The notes under the pieces were generated by a model. The model had not been told where the DNA came from, made no database searches, and saw only the letters and a list, made by a program, of their open reading frames with translations. Of a DNA stretch of 20,311 nt, positions 1 through 6,182 are shown piece after piece. A program made the position numbers and the translations under genes. Source of the DNA: Clostridiales bacterium UBA1248 (lineage in GTDB: Bacteria > Bacillota > Clostridia > Oscillospirales > CAG-272); contig DBWC01000041.1 in NCBI GenBank assembly GCA_002308615.1, positions 1 through 20,311 of the forward strand, read 5' to 3'. Every line of letters begins with the position of its first letter. Position 1 is the first letter of the stretch.

Positions 1-489
1 GATCTCATATCCGGACGACGTCTCGGCTGCCGTTATGTTCAGATTTTCCGCGGCTCTCAACGCGGATTCAAGCTCGATCAGAGCGGTCTCGAACGTCGTG
101 TATTCGTCGGAGCTTTCCACCGCGTCCGGATCGACGGCAAGCCGTTCCGTTACGATATAAAAATGCTGTGACGAAAGAAGCGTATCTGATTCTCCGTAAA
201 GGGAGATCTCCGCCGTTACCGTGCCGCTTACGGCAAGCGTCTGCGCGGACAGCGTGACGTAAATCTTTCCGTCCTCGATCGTCGCGTCCGTCAGTATCTG
301 CGTGCCGTCCGGCTTTCTTGCCATGAAACGCGCGGTGGTACCCTCCGGTATTTCATAAGGCGCGCCGTTGTTTTGCGGGATTATTTCTATCACACGGGAA
401 TTATTGTCACCCTGTTTTGCAAAAACGTACTCGGGCGGAGGCGACTTTGCAAAATCGACCGACAACGTTTTCAGTATTTTAAGATCCAT
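1..489 (-). CDS. BppU-type phage baseplate upper protein, N-terminal part
   Basis: The leftward reading frame starts with the ATG at 489 and is still open at base 1, so only the first 163 residues are present. The product begins MDLKILKTLSVDFAKSPPPE. It continues with a beta-rich domain (VIEIIPQNNGAPYEIPEGTT, later ARKPDGTQILTDATIEDGKI) of the kind found in the BppU_N/DUF2479 family, which forms receptor-binding baseplate parts of Gram-positive siphophages. From about residue 125 it becomes a helical, coiled-coil-like stretch ending ENLNITAAETSSGYEI, typical of phage tail fibre proteins. A GAAAGG ribosome site lies at 501-506, 11 bases before the ATG. The likely promoter is the leftward one at 783-811. 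The oddity is that a late structural gene sits directly beside a repressor, without early or head genes between. The family call rests on motif memory, not a search. Confidence 0.72.
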   Translation of the reverse strand, partial: MDLKILKTLSVDFAKSPPPEYVFAKQGDNNSRVIEIIPQNNGAPYEIPEGTTARFMARKPDGTQILTDATIEDGKIYVTLSAQTLAVSGTVTAEISLYGESDTLLSSQHFYIVTERLAVDPDAVESSDEYTTFETALIELESALRAAENLNITAAETSSGYEI

Positions 490-504
490 TATTATTTTAT
501 CCTT

Positions 505-632
505 TCATAATTTATGCGTTATGTTATCCGCGTTATTTGTGCGAGACGCGCGTGCGGCGGCATGCTGTCTGCCCGGGACCGGCGCGGAAACGGCCCTGAG
601 CTTTTTTTCGACGCTGTAAACGTTTATTTCAT
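505..632 (-). pseudogene. Frame-disrupted small ORF or gene remnant upstream of bppU
   Basis: On the minus strand an ATG at 632, with an AGGTGA ribosome site at 638-643, opens a frame that stops after two codons (ATG AAA TAA). Reading one base back at the AAAT gives an open frame to the TGA at 505-507: after MK it reads INVYSVEKKLRAVSAP, then a basic Ala/Arg-rich stretch, ending NADNITHKL (about 42 residues). The stop overlaps the bppU ribosome site, as in a phage operon. Two readings fit. One is a short gene broken by a single lost A. The other is the 3' remnant of an older gene whose 5' part was replaced at about 640, since the same frame continues upstream as GDDYE to a TGA. GC content rises sharply over 541-620, as in coding DNA. 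The product is not recognised. Confidence 0.35.
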
Positions 633-642
633 AATCATCACC

Positions 643-654
643 TCACTTTTATGA
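643..654. promoter_or_regulatory. Putative repressor operator O1
   Basis: TCACTTTTATGA is the exact reverse complement of the site at 820-831 and shares the TCAC-N4-RTGA pattern with the site at 791-802. It lies 20 bases upstream of the -35 of the rightward promoter and touches the ribosome site of the small leftward ORF. It is most likely bound by the adjacent XRE/S24 repressor (inference). Confidence 0.6.
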
Positions 655-674
655 TGTAAAAATATAAATACGTA

Positions 675-703
675 TTGACAAAGACGTTTATTTATGATAC
701 AAT
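675..703 (+). promoter_or_regulatory. Strong sigma-A promoter, rightward, for the XRE/S24 repressor
   Basis: TTGACA (675-680), a 17-base spacer and TACAAT (698-703). Transcription would start near 710, giving a leader of about 170 bases before the repressor gene. It faces the leftward promoter at 783-811. A weak fourth operator-like site (TCATAATTATAA, 718-729) lies just downstream. Confidence 0.75.
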
Positions 704-745
704 CAAAACAGTAAACCTCATAATTATAAACGTTATTTGCCGGAT

Positions 746-776
746 ATACGTCAAATACCGCGATGCTTTGACGTAT
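746..776. repeat. 10-bp perfect inverted repeat between the two facing promoters
   Basis: ATACGTCAAA (746-755) and TTTGACGTAT (767-776) are perfect inverted copies around an 11-base loop. The element sits at the predicted start of the leftward transcript and about 36 bases into the rightward one. It differs from the TCAC operators, so it could be an RNA hairpin or a site for a second regulator. Confidence 0.6.
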
Positions 777-782
777 GAATAC

Positions 783-811
783 ATTATACCTCACAAATGT
801 GAATTTATCAA
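783..811 (-). promoter_or_regulatory. Strong sigma-A promoter, leftward, toward bppU
   Basis: Read on the minus strand: TTGATA (806-811), a 17-base spacer, then TATAAT (783-788). The operator at 791-802 lies inside the spacer and the one at 820-831 lies just upstream of the -35, so a bound repressor should block RNA polymerase. Start is expected near 776, about 66 bp from and facing the rightward start. Confidence 0.75.
791..802. promoter_or_regulatory. Putative repressor operator O2
   Basis: TCACAAATGTGA has perfect inverted TCACA/TGTGA arms and lies between the -35 and -10 of the leftward promoter. This is a classic repression position. Confidence 0.65.
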
Positions 812-819
812 TATATATT

Positions 820-831
820 TCATAAAAGTGA
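820..831. promoter_or_regulatory. Putative repressor operator O3
   Basis: TCATAAAAGTGA is the inverse copy of the site at 643-654. Its centre is 29 bp from O2, next to the leftward promoter's -35. It could allow cooperative binding with O2, and looping to O1 some 177 bp away (inference). Confidence 0.6.
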
Positions 832-880
832 AGTAAATTATTGAAAAAAATCGTCACGCGGTATAAAAAAGGAGGATCAT

Positions 881-1486
881 ATGTTTTACGAGAGATTGAA
901 ACGCATATGCAAAGCCCGCGGCACGTCTGTTACGAGGATGTGCCTCGATCTCGGATTGAGCTCCGCCAACACGTCAAACTGGAAAGCCGGAAGGCTCCCG
1001 AGCTATACCACGCTGATAAAGCTCGCCGACTATCTTAACGTACCGGTGGACAGTCTCGTCTCCGGAAAAGAGACGAACAAAAGCGACGGAAAAGGCGTTA
1101 AGATACCCGTCGTCGGTTTGGTACACGCGGGGATACCGGCGGAAGCTGTGGAAGATATAATAGGGTTTGAAGAAATAACTCCGGAGCTTGCCTCGGGCGG
1201 AGAATATATGGCGCTGCGCGTAGCGGGCGACAGCATGGAGCCGCGTATCTGCGAGGGCGACGTTGTGATAGTCCGCCGTCAGCCTGTCGCGGAGAACGGA
1301 GACGTCTGCGTCGTCATGATAAACGGCGGCGAGGCGACGCTTAAAAAAATACAGAGAACGGAGGAGGGGATAATCCTCATACCTTTCAATCCGTCGTATC
1401 CCACGATGTTCTTTTCGAACAGGCAGATAGATCAGATGCCGGTTCTGATACTCGGAAAGGTCGTTGAAAACCGTCAGAAATTTTAA
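881..1486 (+). CDS. XRE-family transcriptional repressor with S24 (LexA/CI-like) self-cleavage domain
   Basis: This 201-residue protein is a phage-type repressor that binds operators as a dimer and inactivates itself by RecA-stimulated cleavage. Residues 1-60 are an XRE helix-turn-helix (TRMCLDLGLSSANTSNWKAG). Residues 75-201 are an S24 peptidase domain with a probable Ala83-Gly84 cleavage site (VHAG), nucleophile Ser118 in GDSMEP and general-base Lys155 in EATLKK. All needed residues are present, so SOS induction is plausible. The start is fixed by an AAGGAGG site just before the ATG at 881; another ATG at 841 is in a different frame. The divergent bppU and the operator cluster at 643-831 imply it regulates both that operon and itself. 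It ends at a shared terminator. Whether it belongs to a prophage, a remnant or a tailocin cannot be told from this window. Confidence 0.92.
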   Translation: MFYERLKRICKARGTSVTRMCLDLGLSSANTSNWKAGRLPSYTTLIKLADYLNVPVDSLVSGKETNKSDGKGVKIPVVGLVHAGIPAEAVEDIIGFEEITPELASGGEYMALRVAGDSMEPRICEGDVVIVRRQPVAENGDVCVVMINGGEATLKKIQRTEEGIILIPFNPSYPTMFFSNRQIDQMPVLILGKVVENRQKF

Positions 1487-1497
1487 ATTAAAACAAG

Positions 1498-1521
1498 AAA
1501 AACCGCCGTGCGGCGGTTTTT
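1498..1521. terminator. Bidirectional intrinsic terminator between repressor and HD-GYP gene
   Basis: CCGCC (1503-1507) pairs with GGCGG (1512-1516) around GTGC, with five A on the left and five T on the right. It can end both the rightward repressor transcript and the leftward HD-GYP transcript. Confidence 0.85.
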
Positions 1522-1547
1522 ATATATTCCGTTGTATGAAAGCAGGT

Positions 1548-2858
1548 TCAGACGTCTGTTTTTCCCTCGTCTATAAGAGCGACCATGATCTTTGCGTATT
1601 CAGGATCGAACTGCGTTCCCGTGCCTTTTATTATCTCGTCTCTGACTTTTTCCTTATCGAGCGGATCTCTGTAGCTTCGGTAAGACGTCATGGCGTCGTA
1701 CGCGTCCGCCACGGCTATTATTCGGGCCGCCTCCGGGATGTCGGTGCCGGAAAGTCCCGCGGGATATCCTTTTCCGTCGTATCTTTCGTGGTGGTAATGC
1801 GCGCCCTCGCTCAAAAACGGCGCGTGCTTAATGCTTGACAGTATCTGATAGCCCATTTCCGAATGCGTTTTTATAAGAGCAAACTCTTCTTCCGTCAGGC
1901 TTGACGGTTTGTTTATTATATCGTTGCTTATGCCTATTTTTCCGATATCGTGCAGAAGCGCGGCGACGTACACGCGGCTGCATTCCTCGTCCGGAAGACC
2001 GGCTTTCTCCGCTATCATCCGCGAGTACACGGCGACTCTCGTTGAATGACCGCGCGTATACTTGTCCTTTGTGTCTATTGCTTTTGCAAGAGCTTCCGTC
2101 GTTTCTCTGAACATCGCGGCTTCCTTGAGCTGCGCCTGCCTGTAAAACTCTATTTCGTGCTGTTTTGCCTTATCCGCCGCCTCGCTCAAAAAATTCAGAG
2201 TATACGTGTAAAATACGCATACGACGAGCGCCGTGACCATATTCGTAAGAGAAATACCGTACATGAAGATCTGTAATACCGATGCGACCGTCGGCAGAAC
2301 GATAAATATCAGTAAGGATACGGCAAAACCGCGCTTTAGTTTTTTTCTGTACTGTATTATGGTCCATTCCTGTAAAACGACTATAAGCACGGGGGCAACG
2401 TAGCATATGATGTAAAACGGTGCGCGCTGATAATTGTTATTATCGTCAAACGTGTAATAAAGTCCGGTGAACTGGTTGAGTATCACGAGCAGCATACCGG
2501 CGGCGAACAGACAGTCAGCCGCAATGAGCTGAGGCGGCTTTACGTCTATCTTGGCCTCGTTTTCAAGCACGTCGCATATACATCTCGTAACGAGGAACGG
2601 TATGACGAGCGACATGATAAACACCATCATATTGCCGATCCTTACCATGTAAAAGCCGAGCAGGCTCGTATTGCCTCTGTATATATACGACAGCCTGTCG
2701 AATATAAGAAGCAGGGCGGCGGACAGTTCCATGGACGACAGTATATGCTTTGTCCTGTTTGGCAGAGATTTGGTTATGAGCGTCATGAACGCAAGTATCC
2801 CGCACATACCGCTCATAAAAAGCATCACGTCAAGCTGATGCGCAGCTACAAAGTTCAT
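1548..2858 (-). CDS. Seven-TM HD-GYP domain protein, probable cyclic-di-GMP phosphodiesterase
   Basis: This 436-residue membrane protein has about seven hydrophobic helices in residues 10-230 (a histidine-kinase-type 7TM sensor region). A charged coiled linker (about 230-260) follows, then an HD-GYP domain at the C-terminus. HD-GYP enzymes hydrolyse c-di-GMP. The signature is intact: GHSTRV near 280, His303-Asp304 in HDIGK, and HHERYDGKGYP at 356-366. No GGDEF or EAL domain is fused. The ATG at 2858 has an AAAGGG site upstream on the minus strand. It has its own promoter (2905-2933) and a terminator shared with the repressor, so it is a single-gene unit. The input ligand is unknown; a role in biofilm or surface-attachment control is inference, but would suit the adhesive proteins downstream. 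Confidence 0.9.
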   Translation of the reverse strand: MNFVAAHQLDVMLFMSGMCGILAFMTLITKSLPNRTKHILSSMELSAALLLIFDRLSYIYRGNTSLLGFYMVRIGNMMVFIMSLVIPFLVTRCICDVLENEAKIDVKPPQLIAADCLFAAGMLLVILNQFTGLYYTFDDNNNYQRAPFYIICYVAPVLIVVLQEWTIIQYRKKLKRGFAVSLLIFIVLPTVASVLQIFMYGISLTNMVTALVVCVFYTYTLNFLSEAADKAKQHEIEFYRQAQLKEAAMFRETTEALAKAIDTKDKYTRGHSTRVAVYSRMIAEKAGLPDEECSRVYVAALLHDIGKIGISNDIINKPSSLTEEEFALIKTHSEMGYQILSSIKHAPFLSEGAHYHHERYDGKGYPAGLSGTDIPEAARIIAVADAYDAMTSYRSYRDPLDKEKVRDEIIKGTGTQFDPEYAKIMVALIDEGKTDV

Positions 2859-2904
2859 GTTTTTACCCTTTCTTTAATCAACAATATCGAATAATTATGC
2901 ATAT

Positions 2905-2933
2905 ATTATACATAATTTTCGGACGGTTTGCAA
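2905..2933 (-). promoter_or_regulatory. Sigma-A promoter for the HD-GYP gene
   Basis: On the minus strand: TTGCAA (2928-2933), 17 bases, TATAAT (2905-2910). Start is near 2898, about 40 bases before the ATG at 2858. Confidence 0.75.
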
Positions 2934-3048
2934 GTATCAATGTGTGAATGATATTATTTCTGCATATTAATAAAAAAAGTATTATTTTCATTTCAGTATC
3001 CGGCAAGAAAAAAATCACAAAAATTCAAATTTAATTTTGTATTTTTTA

Positions 3049-3077
3049 TTTACTTTTCACAAAAGATGTGATATAAT
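3049..3077 (+). promoter_or_regulatory. Sigma-A promoter for hpf, with a palindrome in the spacer
   Basis: TTTACT (3049-3054), 17 bases, TATAAT (3072-3077). The spacer contains TCACA-AAAGA-TGTGA (3057-3071), an inverted repeat whose half-sites equal those of the phage operator at 791-802 but with wider spacing (five bases, not two). This may be an operator for another regulator. The 2934-3048 stretch before it is very AT-rich with nothing else recognised. Confidence 0.7.
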
Positions 3078-3082
3078 AAAAG

Positions 3083-3102
3083 CGTGGAGAGAGATCTCCG
3101 CG
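3083..3102 (+). promoter_or_regulatory. 5'-end stem-loop in the hpf leader
   Basis: CGTGGAGA (3083-3090) pairs with TCTCCGCG (3095-3102) (8 bp, one G-U) around a GAGA tetraloop of GNRA type. It begins at about the predicted transcript start, a position where hairpins protect mRNA from decay (inference). Confidence 0.5.
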
Positions 3103-3130
3103 AATACCGAAAGAAAGGTAAGAGAAGACA

Positions 3131-3658
3131 ATGAAAATTTTGGTAGTTGCAAAACAGATCGATTTGACCGACGATCTCCGTGAGCTGTTCGATAAGAAGT
3201 TAAAGAAGTTTGACAAGTTCTTCGGCGATCAGACGGAAGCAAAGCTCACACTCAAGGAGCGCAAAAACGACGACAAAAAGCTTGAGCTGACTATCAACGT
3301 AAACGGAACTCTGTTCCGTGCGGAAGAGACCGCGCCTTCCTTCCAGACCGCGCTCGACTCTGCCATGGATTCTATCGAAAGGCAGATCAGAAAGCACAAA
3401 ACGCGCCTGCAGAAGCGCATAAGGAACAAGGATTTCGCGGCGGCTGTCGCGGAAGTTCCCTCGGCTGAGGAGGAAAAAGAATTCGACATAAGAGTAAAGG
3501 AATTCGACATCAAACCCATGACGGCGGAGGAAGCGATACTTCAGATGAATCTGCTCGATCACTCGTTCTTCGTATTTGAGAACGAAGCGTCCGGCAAGAT
3601 AAACGTCGTATATAAAAGAGAAGGAAACAGCTACGGCTTGATAGAGCCCGTTAAATAA
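3131..3658 (+). CDS. hpf: Long-form ribosome hibernation promoting factor
   Basis: This 175-residue cytoplasmic protein binds the 30S decoding region and dimerises idle 70S ribosomes into 100S particles in slow growth. Residues 1-95 form the S30AE/RaiA fold, opening MKILVVAKQIDLTDDLRELF with a basic helix (RQIRKHKTRLQKRIR) at about 85-100. A Glu-rich linker (SAEEEKEF) leads to the C-terminal dimerisation domain (about 118-175), recognisable from VKEFDIKPMTAEEAILQMNL and LDHSFFVFENEASG. The length fits the long form common in Gram-positives. It is monocistronic, between its own promoter (3049-3077) and the hairpin at 3677. A GAAAGG site sits 12 bases before the ATG, with weaker purines nearer. 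Confidence 0.97.
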   Translation: MKILVVAKQIDLTDDLRELFDKKLKKFDKFFGDQTEAKLTLKERKNDDKKLELTINVNGTLFRAEETAPSFQTALDSAMDSIERQIRKHKTRLQKRIRNKDFAAAVAEVPSAEEEKEFDIRVKEFDIKPMTAEEAILQMNLLDHSFFVFENEASGKINVVYKREGNSYGLIEPVK

Positions 3659-3676
3659 AACAAAAAGATGCATATC

Positions 3677-3706
3677 GGGGCTGTCGCGTCTGCGATAGCC
3701 CCTTTA
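3677..3706 (+). terminator. Terminator-like hairpin after hpf
   Basis: An 11-bp stem (3677-3687 with 3692-3702, one G-U) around GTCT is followed only by TTTAAAC. The stem is strong but the U-run short, so read-through into the next gene is possible. No separate promoter was seen before that gene. Confidence 0.6.
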
Positions 3707-3758
3707 AACAGAGTGAATTAAACAATAAATAAGAAAGAATAAAGAATAAAGAAGAAAA

Positions 3759-4754
3759 ATGGAAGATCTGATAAAGAAAATGACGACGGAAGAAAAGGTT
3801 GGGCAGCTGTTTTTGGCACACTGCCCGTCGCAGGGCGCGGAGGAGCTCGTCTCCCGCCTGCATCTGGGCGGACTTCTTATGTTCGCGCATAATTTTGAGG
3901 ATAAAGACCCGGATAAAGTAAGGGAATTTACGAAAAACTGCAGCAAAGCCGCAAAAATACCGCTTCTCATCGCCGCGGACGAGGAGGGCGGAACGGTGGT
4001 GCGCATAAGCAAATTCAAACAGTACCGCCCCGAGCCTTTCAAATCGCCTAAGGACATCTACGCGCAGGGCGGCTTTGAAGCGGTTTACGCCGAGGCAAAG
4101 GAAAAAGCGGAGCTTATGCTCTCCATGGGCGTCAATTACGATCTGGCGCCCGTCTGCGATTACACGGATAACGAGGAAAAATATATAGCGAAGCGCAGCT
4201 TCGGCCATACACCGCAGATGTGCGCGGAGTTTGTAAAACACAGCGTTTCCGCAATGGTCGGATCGGGTCTTTGCTGTTCTTTGAAGCATTTTCCCGGCTA
4301 CGGCGGCAATTCCGACACGCATATGGGTATGTCGGTTGACATAAGAGATATATCGGAATTTGAAGCAAAGGACCTTTTGCCGTTTGAAGCGGGCATCGCC
4401 GCCGGCGCGCAGAGCGTCATGGTATCGCACAACATAGTAAACTGCTTCGATCCGGATTTTCCCGCGTCCTTATCGTATCCGATACATACGTATCTGCGTG
4501 AGAAAATGGGCTTTGACGGCGTGATAATAACCGATTCGCTCACGATGAACGCGATAAGGCAGTTCACAAACGGCGCGGACCCGTGCGTCAGGGCGCTGCT
4601 CTGCGGCAACGACATGATAATTACCGCGCTTTTTGAAGAAGGATATAACCATATATGCGAGGCGGTGAAGAGCGGATTCGTCCCCGAAGACAGACTTAAC
4701 GACGCCGTTTGCAGAATACTTGAAATGAAACGAAGAATAGGTCTTGACATATAA
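3759..4754 (+). CDS. nagZ: Glycoside hydrolase family 3 beta-N-acetylhexosaminidase (NagZ-like)
   Basis: This 331-residue protein releases N-acetylglucosamine from muropeptides or other beta-GlcNAc substrates. It is a single GH3 TIM-barrel without signal peptide, so cytoplasmic: wall recycling fits best. Visible motifs are DEEGG (74-78), KHFPGYGGNSDTH at 176-188, whose Asp-His pair is the acid/base of NagZ-type enzymes, and the nucleophile Asp259 in GVIITDSLTM. Length matches bacterial NagZ without the second domain of longer GH3 enzymes. The start lacks a clear ribosome site: the 25 bases before it are purines, including three tandem heptamers (AAAGAAT, AAAGAAT, AAAGAAG; 3734-3754). It may be read from the hpf promoter. 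Substrate cannot be fixed from sequence alone. Confidence 0.93.
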   Translation: MEDLIKKMTTEEKVGQLFLAHCPSQGAEELVSRLHLGGLLMFAHNFEDKDPDKVREFTKNCSKAAKIPLLIAADEEGGTVVRISKFKQYRPEPFKSPKDIYAQGGFEAVYAEAKEKAELMLSMGVNYDLAPVCDYTDNEEKYIAKRSFGHTPQMCAEFVKHSVSAMVGSGLCCSLKHFPGYGGNSDTHMGMSVDIRDISEFEAKDLLPFEAGIAAGAQSVMVSHNIVNCFDPDFPASLSYPIHTYLREKMGFDGVIITDSLTMNAIRQFTNGADPCVRALLCGNDMIITALFEEGYNHICEAVKSGFVPEDRLNDAVCRILEMKRRIGLDI

Positions 4755-4772
4755 ATAATTTAGTGATAAAAT
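4744..4772 (+). promoter_or_regulatory. Sigma-A promoter for thyA-folA-mreB-SBP
   Basis: TTGACA (4744-4749), 17 bases, TAAAAT (4767-4772). It overlaps the stop codon of nagZ. Start would be near 4779, about 21 bases before the thyA ATG. Confidence 0.65.
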
Positions 4773-4799
4773 ATAGTAAATAACTGTTTGGAGATAAAA

Positions 4800-5630
4800 A
4801 TGAGCTACGCTGATAAAGTGTTTATCGATAACGTGACCGATATCATGGAAAACGGAGTGTGGGACACGGAGCTTGACGTGCGCCCGAAGTGGGACGACGG
4901 CACGCCCGCGCACACCGTCAAAAAATTCTGTATAGTAAACAGATACGATCTTTCAAAGGAGTTCCCTATACTTACGATCCGCCGCACCTTCATAAAGTCC
5001 GCGGCGCAGGAGCTTTTGTGGATCTGGCAGAAAAAATCCAACAAAATATCGGAGCTTGAAAGCCACATCTGGGATCAGTGGGCGGACGAGAACGGCACCA
5101 TAGGCAAGGCGTACGGCTATCAGCTCGGCATCAAGCATAAGTATAAAGAGGGGATGTTCGACCAGGTGGACAGAGTTTTGTACGATCTGAAAAACAACCG
5201 CGCGAGCAGACGCATGATAACGAACATCTACAACCACGCGGACCTTTCGGAAATGGCGCTTTACCCCTGCGCTTACAGTATGACCTTCAACGTCTCGGGC
5301 GACAGGCTCTGCGCAATACTCAATCAAAGGTCAAACGATATGCTCGTAGCAAACAACTGGAACGTGGCTCAGTACGCGCTGCTCGTCATGATGTTCGCAC
5401 AGGTATCCGGACTTAAACCCGGCGAATTCGTCCACGTCATAGCGGACGCGCATATCTACGACAGACATATACCGATAGTAAAGCAGATAATACAAAACGA
5501 ACAGAAGCCGGCTCCCAGGCTCATACTCGACCCCGATATAAAAGACTTTTATCAGTTTACGAAAAACAGCTTCAGGCTTGAAAATTACGAGTATACGGAT
5601 CTGGACTGCAAGATACCCGTAGCGGAATAA
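4800..5630 (+). CDS. thyA: Thymidylate synthase (ThyA)
   Basis: This 276-residue enzyme converts dUMP and methylene-tetrahydrofolate to dTMP and dihydrofolate. The catalytic Cys157 lies in YPCAYS. QRSND (176-180) and the nearby NWNVAQYALL match the dUMP- and folate-binding core. The dimer arginines are in SRRMITNIYN. The His that follows the catalytic Cys in the E. coli type is absent, as in the B. subtilis ThyA branch (PCVY), which this resembles along its length. I chose the ATG at 4800 because GGAG (4790-4793) sits six bases before it; a TTG at 4788 in the same frame would overlap that site. It is followed after 12 bases by folA, which recycles its dihydrofolate. Confidence 0.96.
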   Translation: MSYADKVFIDNVTDIMENGVWDTELDVRPKWDDGTPAHTVKKFCIVNRYDLSKEFPILTIRRTFIKSAAQELLWIWQKKSNKISELESHIWDQWADENGTIGKAYGYQLGIKHKYKEGMFDQVDRVLYDLKNNRASRRMITNIYNHADLSEMALYPCAYSMTFNVSGDRLCAILNQRSNDMLVANNWNVAQYALLVMMFAQVSGLKPGEFVHVIADAHIYDRHIPIVKQIIQNEQKPAPRLILDPDIKDFYQFTKNSFRLENYEYTDLDCKIPVAE

Positions 5631-5642
5631 GGAGAATTTCAG

Positions 5643-6179
5643 ATGCTTAAAATGATAGTCGCGGTCGCGGACGGATGGGCGATAGGATATAAGGGAGATC
5701 TTCTGGCAAGGATATCGACGGATCTTAAAAGATTCAAGGAGCTTACGACCGGAAACGCGGTCATAATGGGCTACAATACGCTTTTGTCCCTGCCCGGAAG
5801 CAAGCCGCTGAAAAACAGGGAAAACATAGTTTTATACCCGGATGATATCGAAATAGAAGGCGCGACGGTCGTCCACAGCCTTGAGGAAGCCGTCAAAGCC
5901 GGCGAAGCTATAAAGGACAAGGACGTTTTCGTCATAGGCGGCGGCTCCGTTTACAATCAGCTTCTGCCTTACTGCGACACGGCGTACATAACGAAAATAG
6001 ATAAGCATTACGAGGCGGATACCTTCATCCCGAACCTCGACGAAATGCCGGAATGGAAGATCGGGGAAGAGAGCGAACAGTATTACGATACGGACGGCAC
6101 GCCGTTCAGATACGTCACGTATAAACGCGTAAAGCCGCGCCGCGGGAAATGCAGCAGATCAAAGACCGGGGCAAAATAA
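5643..6179 (+). CDS. folA: Dihydrofolate reductase, clostridial-type Met20 loop
   Basis: This 178-residue enzyme reduces dihydrofolate with NADPH, completing the thymidylate cycle with thyA just upstream. Asp27 in STDLKRF is the conserved active-site acid. The GGGSVY turn (about 96-101) and RENIVL follow the family. Compared with the E. coli enzyme, with the same numbering by chance, the Pro-Trp of the Met20 loop (positions 21-22) is Leu-Ala, and Arg44-His45 of the NADPH site is Tyr-Asn; Thr46 is kept. Similar loops (IGYKGDLL) occur in other Clostridia, so this is likely a working variant. The C-terminus has an extra basic tail (KPRRGKCSRSKTGAK). A GGAG site at 5631-5634 supports the ATG at 5643. 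Confidence 0.92.
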   Translation: MLKMIVAVADGWAIGYKGDLLARISTDLKRFKELTTGNAVIMGYNTLLSLPGSKPLKNRENIVLYPDDIEIEGATVVHSLEEAVKAGEAIKDKDVFVIGGGSVYNQLLPYCDTAYITKIDKHYEADTFIPNLDEMPEWKIGEESEQYYDTDGTPFRYVTYKRVKPRRGKCSRSKTGAK

Positions 6180-6182
6180 AAA

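Noticed and set aside
368..619. Rightward open frame of 83 codons
   Set aside because: It lies antisense to the bppU fragment and the small ORF, has no ribosome site and gives a low-complexity product.
624..857. Leftward 77-codon frame across the switch region
   Set aside because: It runs through both promoters and all operators and starts upstream of the leftward promoter; only its last codons coincide with the ATG considered above.
841..1038. ATG at 841 in another frame
   Set aside because: It lacks a ribosome site and overlaps the well-supported repressor gene.
3651..4430. Leftward 259-codon frame opposite nagZ
   Set aside because: It is the antisense shadow of a gene with intact catalytic motifs; its product matches nothing.
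5631..5642. Folate riboswitch before folA
   Set aside because: Only 12 bases separate thyA and folA, and the thyA leader is about 21 bases.
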